NCBI GenBank assembly: GCA_964527995.1
Contig: CAZGRP010000098.1
Location: 1 to 10,256 of the forward strand
Direction: 5' to 3'
Origin: CAZGRP01 sp964527995
Lineage (GTDB): Bacteria; Zhuqueibacterota; Zhuqueibacteria; Oceanimicrobiales; CAZGRP01
DNA: 10,256 nt
The notes below the pieces were generated by a model. It was not told the DNA's origin and searched no databases. It saw only the letters and a program-made list of their open reading frames with translations. Each line of letters opens with the position of its first letter. Positions within the stretch are counted from its first letter, which is position 1. Of this stretch, positions 6,685 through 10,256 are shown piece after piece. The position numbers and the translations under genes are program-made.

Positions 6685-8229
6685 ATGCCTGACCGAATTC
6701 GACCCCTCACCGTTCTGCTTCTGGTTGTAACATTCCTCACCGCCTGCAGCGTGCAAACGCAGAAGCGGTCGCTGCAGGAACCGCAGCAGGTCGCCTCCCT
6801 GGACAGGCGTTCTCCTTTCCTAAAGGCCCACATGCGCGACGGCGGCGTTTATGTTTTTTCCAGCTGGCAGGTCAACGCAGCCCAGGATACGGTTTTCGGG
6901 CGTGGCAGGCTTCTGGACGTCAACCGTGAGGTGGTGTCCGAAGGGTCCTTTGCCGTGCCTCTCGATTCGGTGGCCCTGTTCGAGACGAATGTCGTCCAGA
7001 CCTCGCCGGCTGTGGCGGCCCTGAGCGTGCTCACCGGCGCCTCGGTTGTGGCGACGGCCTACTGTCTGACTCATCCCAAAGCCTGCTACGGTTCCTGCCC
7101 CACCTTCTACGTCTGGGACGGCACGCGGCAGCTTCTGCAGGCCGAGGGCTTCTCGGCCAGCGTTGCGCCGGCGCTGGAGGCACGGGATGTCGATGCTCTC
7201 TACCGCGCAAGACCCACAGGCCGCCTTCTCGAAGTGCGCATGAAAAACGAGGCCCTGGAGACGCACGTCGTGCGCTATGTCCGCGTGCTTGCCGTTCGCC
7301 GGCCAGACGGCGGCCGAGTCTTCGCCTCTACGGAGGGCGGCTTCTATCAGAGCCAGGAGTTGATTGCAGCGTCGACCGCACTGGGTCCGGAAGGGGATTT
7401 CAGCGCAGCCGTGCGCACCTTCGACGGAGTCGAGCGGGTGAGCCTTGCGGATTCAAACGATCTCGCCAGCAAGGAATCGCTGGACCTCGTCTTCGTAGTA
7501 AAAGATGCCGGGCGCTACGGGGTGGTGGTCGCCGCCAGGCAGTCGTTGCTGAGCACGTATCTGTTCTATCAGGCTCTGGCCTACATGGGCCGCTCGGCCA
7601 CACATTGGCTTGCCAGCCTCGGGCGCGGTGACGTCGAGGCGCAAAGGCGGAGCCGCGCCATCGGCCGAATCCTGGGCGGGATGGAAGTATTGATCCCGAC
7701 CGCGCACGGGAGTTGGGTCTCCGCCGGGGAAATCAACGAAACCGGGCCGTTGGCCGCCGATGTCAGGGTTGTGCCGCTGCCGGAGACCGTGTCGGGCCGG
7801 GTCACCGTTCGCCTGCGCCTGACGCGCGGCTACTGGCGCATCGACTGGGTGGCGCTGGCTCGACTCGGCGACCAGGTGCAGCCGTTGCGGCTCGAGCCGG
7901 ATGTGGTGCGGCGTGCGGGCCGCGCGGACGCGATGGCGAGGAAGTCGTTGATCGATACGACCAGGGTGCTGACAACGCTTCCCGGCGATGAGGTGACGCT
8001 CGTCTATCGACTTCCCGAGCAGCCAGAGCGCTACGAGCTGTTTCTGGAGACACGCGGCTACTACCTGGAATGGATGCGCGAGGAGTGGCTGGCGGAGGAG
8101 GACCCCATCCGCGCCGCCATGATGTTTCTCGAGCCGCGGCAGGCGCTGCGCTCGCTGGCGCCGCAGTTCAAGAAGGTGGAAGCGGAGTTGGAGAAAGCTT
8201 TCTGGAACAGCCGCTATGCAGGTCACTGA
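6685..8229 (+). CDS. Large lipoprotein of unknown function with a Cys-rich motif
   Basis: A protein of 514 residues. The N-terminus has a hydrophobic segment and a canonical lipobox LTAC (18-21), so the mature protein is a lipoprotein starting at Cys21, probably in the outer membrane. A moderately hydrophobic stretch (103-126) leads into CLTHPKACYGSC (Cys127, Cys134, Cys138) and then PTFYVWDG, a motif that could form disulfides or bind metal in the periplasm. The rest is mixed alpha/beta with segments such as FYQALAYMGRSA (294-305) and ELFLETRGYYLEWMREEWL (451-469). I recognise the overall pattern as a conserved uncharacterised family of high-GC Gram-negative bacteria, but cannot name it and assign no function. 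It overlaps the next lipoprotein gene by 14 nt and is probably co-transcribed with it from the promoter at 6590. Divergence from the lyase gene hints at a shared cell-surface role; that is inference. Confidence 0.8.
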   Translation: MPDRIRPLTVLLLVVTFLTACSVQTQKRSLQEPQQVASLDRRSPFLKAHMRDGGVYVFSSWQVNAAQDTVFGRGRLLDVNREVVSEGSFAVPLDSVALFETNVVQTSPAVAALSVLTGASVVATAYCLTHPKACYGSCPTFYVWDGTRQLLQAEGFSASVAPALEARDVDALYRARPTGRLLEVRMKNEALETHVVRYVRVLAVRRPDGGRVFASTEGGFYQSQELIAASTALGPEGDFSAAVRTFDGVERVSLADSNDLASKESLDLVFVVKDAGRYGVVVAARQSLLSTYLFYQALAYMGRSATHWLASLGRGDVEAQRRSRAIGRILGGMEVLIPTAHGSWVSAGEINETGPLAADVRVVPLPETVSGRVTVRLRLTRGYWRIDWVALARLGDQVQPLRLEPDVVRRAGRADAMARKSLIDTTRVLTTLPGDEVTLVYRLPEQPERYELFLETRGYYLEWMREEWLAEEDPIRAAMMFLEPRQALRSLAPQFKKVEAELEKAFWNSRYAGH

Positions 8230-8968
8230 AAGAAGGCGCTTGTTTTTCGCGCCGGCCGTCATCGCCCTCTTGGTGGCCGGCTGCGCCAGCAACACAGCCC
8301 CGCGCGGCTGGCTGCCTCCGGCGTCGGAGTCTCAGGCGACGGCCTATGGTGGTTGGATCTCAGTTCGGCTGAAGAAGGGAGCCGGCCTGCCGGCAGCGGC
8401 CGAGGAAGGGGTGGTTTTTGAGAGAAGGGTGTTGGTGAGGAAGCGTCCCGATCGCCGTGCCGCCCGGGTTGCGATCCTGCATCGCGGAAGACGGGTGCGG
8501 GTCGTCCGCCGAGAAAAAGGCTGGTGCGAGATCGAGCTGCAGGACGGGCGCTCGGGGTGGCTGCTAAGACGGAACTTGAAGCTGAGCGGACGCGATCGAA
8601 TCGACGGCGAGCTGATTGCCGTCAACGAAGACACGGTGTTCGTCCTCTCCCTGAGCGGCCTGAAGGCCATCGCCAAGACCGACATCCAGTGGGCGAAACT
8701 GACCGGCTACGACTCGAGATACGGCCAGCTCGGCTACTGGGCGACGCTCGGAACTCTCTCCACCGCGTTTCACGGCTGGCTGTTGTTGGTGTCGGCGCCC
8801 GTTTGGATGCTGACGGGCATTACGGTCACGGCCCTGCAATCGCACGTCCCGGAGCTCAAGTACCCTTCAGCCTCGTGGGACGAATTGCGCAAGTATGCGC
8901 GTTTTCCTCAGGGGCTTCCCGCCGGAGTGGAAAGAAGGCGACTCAAGCCGAAGCCGTTGCCGAGATAA
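8216..8968 (+). CDS. Lipoprotein with bacterial SH3-like domain and C-terminal hydrophobic segment
   Basis: A protein of 250 residues. A basic start (ERRR) and hydrophobic core end in the lipobox VAGC (20-23), so mature at Cys23. Residues about 66-125 fit a bacterial SH3 (SH3_3-like) repeat: VLVRKRPDRRAARVAILHRG, then VRVVRREKGWCEIEL and GRSGWLLRRNLKL. Such domains often bind peptidoglycan or proteins. Residues 130-165 look like a small beta unit (GELIAVNEDTVFVLS). A hydrophobic segment (about 174-207) could be a membrane hairpin, followed by KYARFPQGLP (226-235), which I recall as conserved in an uncharacterised family. The ATG overlaps the end of the upstream gene by 14 nt and has only a weak ribosome site, so translational coupling is likely. 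Function unknown; an envelope partner of the upstream lipoprotein is the most reasonable inference. Confidence 0.8.
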   Translation: MQVTERRRLFFAPAVIALLVAGCASNTAPRGWLPPASESQATAYGGWISVRLKKGAGLPAAAEEGVVFERRVLVRKRPDRRAARVAILHRGRRVRVVRREKGWCEIELQDGRSGWLLRRNLKLSGRDRIDGELIAVNEDTVFVLSLSGLKAIAKTDIQWAKLTGYDSRYGQLGYWATLGTLSTAFHGWLLLVSAPVWMLTGITVTALQSHVPELKYPSASWDELRKYARFPQGLPAGVERRRLKPKPLPR

Positions 8969-8983
8969 AGGGAGGAGCCGATC

Positions 8984-9002
8984 CCGGGCAGGCCTGACCC
9001 GG
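8984..9002. other. GC-rich small inverted repeat between genes
   Basis: CCGGG (8984-8988) and CCCGG (8998-9002) flank the palindrome AGGCCT, 16 bp after the lipoprotein stop. It could be part of a transcript-ending hairpin, but there is no T-run. The rest of the gap 8969-9126 is GC-rich without a recognisable promoter. Confidence 0.25.
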
Positions 9003-9126
9003 TGAGGGGCCGGGCGCCGCCGGTTTCGGTGGAGTTCGATGCCGTCGTCTACGCCTGGTCGCTCCACGAGTTTTGCGTGCCATCCTCCCCTCGTCCGCGG
9101 AACGTTCCCCTAGCTTTGTATCGCCC

Positions 9127-10146
9127 ATGACATCCCCGCGAAATCTCGTCCGACAATGCCTGGAGTTTGAAGGGCCGGAACGCGTTCCCAGACAATTGTG
9201 GCTGCTGCCCTGGGCCACCCTGCACCATCCCGAGGAGGTGGCCCGCATCCAGGCACGCTTTCCCGATGATCTTCTCACCTCTCCTTCCTTCTGTAGACAG
9301 GGCCCACTGACGACGGGCGATCCCTACGCTCCCGGTGTCTATGTCGACGAATGGGGATGCAGGTTCGACAGCGTCCAGGAGGGTATCATCGGTGCGGTGC
9401 GAGAACCTCTTGTGAGATCGTGGGACGAGCTGGATCGTGTGCGGATTCCGCGTGAACTTCTGAGTGTAGATGTGGACAGGGTCAATTCGTTCTGCCGGCA
9501 GACGGACCGCTTCGTGATTTCTGGTTGTGCTCCGAGGCCGTTTGAGAGACTTCAGTTTGTTCGCACCGCGGAGAACCTGTTCCTCGACCTGGTGGACCAG
9601 CCGCCCGAGCTGTTCCACCTGCTGGAGAAGATTCAGGCGTTCTATGTCGAGGAGCTCGAGCTGTGGGCGAAGACAGAAGTCGATGCGCTGATGTTCCAGG
9701 ACGATTGGGGCACCCAGACCTCGCTGTTGATCTCGCCGGCCCTGTGGCGTCGGATTTTCAAACCCCTCTACGCGGAATATGTTGAGATCGCCCACCGTCA
9801 TGGAAAGTACGCCTTCATGCATTCGGACGGCTACATCATCGATATTTTGCCCGATCTGATCGACCTGGGCGTCGATGCCATCAATTGTCAGATCTTCTGC
9901 ATGGGGGTCGAAGAACTCGGCAGGCGCTTTCGCGGCAGGATTACGTTTTGGGGCGAGATCGACCGTCAATTCATTCTCCCCTACGGGACACATGACGAGG
10001 TGGTCGAGGCAGTGCAAAGCGCCAGGCAAGCACTTTACGACAATGGCGGTGCCATCGCCCAATGCGAATTCGGACCCGGTGCAAGGCCGGAGAATGTGTA
10101 TCTGGTTTTCGAAACATGGGCGAGGGGGGTGATGGTTGATGGTTGA
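9127..10146 (+). CDS. Uroporphyrinogen decarboxylase-superfamily protein (not HemE)
   Basis: A protein of 339 residues, a normal length for the URO-D fold, cytoplasmic. The superfamily includes haem-pathway HemE and the corrinoid methyltransferases MtaA and CmuA. Visible features are GPERVPRQLW (16-25), MFQDDWGTQTSLLISP (189-204), LWRRIFKPLYAEYV (206-219), YAFMHSDGYIIDILPDLIDL (228-247), GVDAIN (248-253), WGEID (275-279) and EFGPGARPENV (314-324). It lacks the RQAGR motif of HemE. In MtaA-type enzymes a His-x-Cys-Gly motif binds zinc; here the matching place reads HSDG (232-235), so the Cys ligand is missing there. It therefore probably belongs to the broad uncharacterised branch, perhaps acting in methyl transfer or on another substrate. 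The ATG at 9127 is the likely start, with an in-frame TTG at 9073 as alternative; neither has a clear ribosome site. The last codons and stop fall within a 7-bp tandem repeat. Confidence 0.82.
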   Translation: MTSPRNLVRQCLEFEGPERVPRQLWLLPWATLHHPEEVARIQARFPDDLLTSPSFCRQGPLTTGDPYAPGVYVDEWGCRFDSVQEGIIGAVREPLVRSWDELDRVRIPRELLSVDVDRVNSFCRQTDRFVISGCAPRPFERLQFVRTAENLFLDLVDQPPELFHLLEKIQAFYVEELELWAKTEVDALMFQDDWGTQTSLLISPALWRRIFKPLYAEYVEIAHRHGKYAFMHSDGYIIDILPDLIDLGVDAINCQIFCMGVEELGRRFRGRITFWGEIDRQFILPYGTHDEVVEAVQSARQALYDNGGAIAQCEFGPGARPENVYLVFETWARGVMVDG

Positions 10147-10190
10147 TGGATGATGGGCCCGTTGCGGAGTGCGGACTGCGGCCGATGGTT
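10131..10190. repeat. 7-bp tandem repeat cluster over the end of the URO-D-like gene
   Basis: GATGGTT occurs at 10131-10137 and 10138-10144, followed by the variants GATGGAT (10145-10151) and GATGGGC (10152-10158). After 4 nt come TGCGGAG, TGCGGAC and TGCGGCC (10163-10183), and GATGGTT again at 10184-10190. Two heptamer families are thus laid down in register. The first array encodes the last residues (VMVDG) and stop of the gene. Such arrays resemble the short tandem heptamer repeats known from intergenic regions of cyanobacteria and other bacteria; their role is unknown. Confidence 0.6.
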
Positions 10191-10195
10191 CTCCA

Positions 10196-10253
10196 CTGAC
10201 CAACGGAAAACGGCGCCCAACGGATGCTGCTCATCGGCGCCCGGGATGGTCAG
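10196..10253. repeat. Nested inverted repeat downstream of the URO-D-like gene
   Basis: Outer arms CTGACCA (10196-10202) and TGGTCAG (10247-10253) are perfect complements. Inside, CGGCGCCC occurs twice (10211-10218 and 10235-10242), whose GGCGCC cores can pair with each other. CCAACGGA is also repeated directly (10200-10207 and 10217-10224). It could be a transcript-ending or transcript-stabilising stem-loop or a dispersed intergenic repeat. The window ends too soon to see a T-run. No gene is seen in 10147-10256. Confidence 0.45.
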
Positions 10254-10256
10254 CGA

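Noticed and set aside
7453..8295. Open frame of 280 codons on the minus strand opposite the lipoprotein genes
   Set aside because: Antisense shadow; the plus-strand frames have lipoboxes, start signals and a promoter.
9002..9130. A 42-codon GTG-started frame ending in an ATGA overlap with the URO-D-like start
   Set aside because: No properly spaced ribosome site and no recognisable protein features; the overlap is probably chance.
9127..10146. Haem-pathway uroporphyrinogen decarboxylase (hemE)
   Set aside because: The RQAGR substrate-binding motif of HemE is absent.
9049..10203. Open frame of 384 codons on the minus strand opposite the URO-D-like gene
   Set aside because: It is antisense to a gene with clear family motifs, has no recognisable domain, and begins in the repeat island; long antisense frames are common in GC-rich DNA.

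Overview
This is a GC-rich window from a Gram-negative bacterium. Two proteins carry canonical lipoprotein signals and a third ends in what looks like an outer-membrane beta-barrel. The combination of a TreT-type trehalose synthase, a DUF5752-like protein and the uncharacterised lipoprotein families suggests an Acidobacteriota- or Gemmatimonadota-like lineage, possibly from a metagenome. That placement is a guess from gene content. No tRNA, rRNA, CRISPR, insertion sequence or phage gene was seen.

Left part (1-2283, minus strand): a compact trehalose operon. A good sigma70-type promoter (-35 at 2283-2278, -10 at 2260-2255) precedes a DUF5752-like protein made of two copies of one domain. Its stop codon overlaps the start of treT (glycosyltransferring trehalose synthase). 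treT is followed after 94 bp by the first 57 codons of an exported protein that is probably the sugar-binding component of an ABC importer, and this gene runs off the window. The arrangement fits trehalose or maltose uptake coupled to reversible trehalose synthesis and breakdown.

Centre (2360-6388, minus strand): one very long exported protein of about 1342 residues. Its N-terminal half is a heparinase II/III-type polysaccharide lyase with Asn/His, Tyr and His residues in the expected places. Its last 380 or so residues look like an outer-membrane beta-barrel ending in a C-terminal Trp. This apparent lyase-barrel fusion is the most unusual object in the window.

Divergent control region (6389-6684): a strong sigma70 promoter for the rightward genes (TTGACT-17-TATAAA), a perfect 11-bp inverted repeat, a second 7-bp inverted repeat just inside the lyase gene, and a possible 28-codon small ORF whose ribosome binding site lies in an arm of the large inverted repeat.

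Right part (6685-10256, plus strand): two overlapping lipoprotein genes of unknown function, the second with a bacterial SH3-like domain. After a 158-bp gap comes a uroporphyrinogen-decarboxylase-superfamily protein that is probably not a haem enzyme. Its stop codon lies inside a run of 7-bp tandem repeats, and the window ends in an imperfect inverted-repeat structure.
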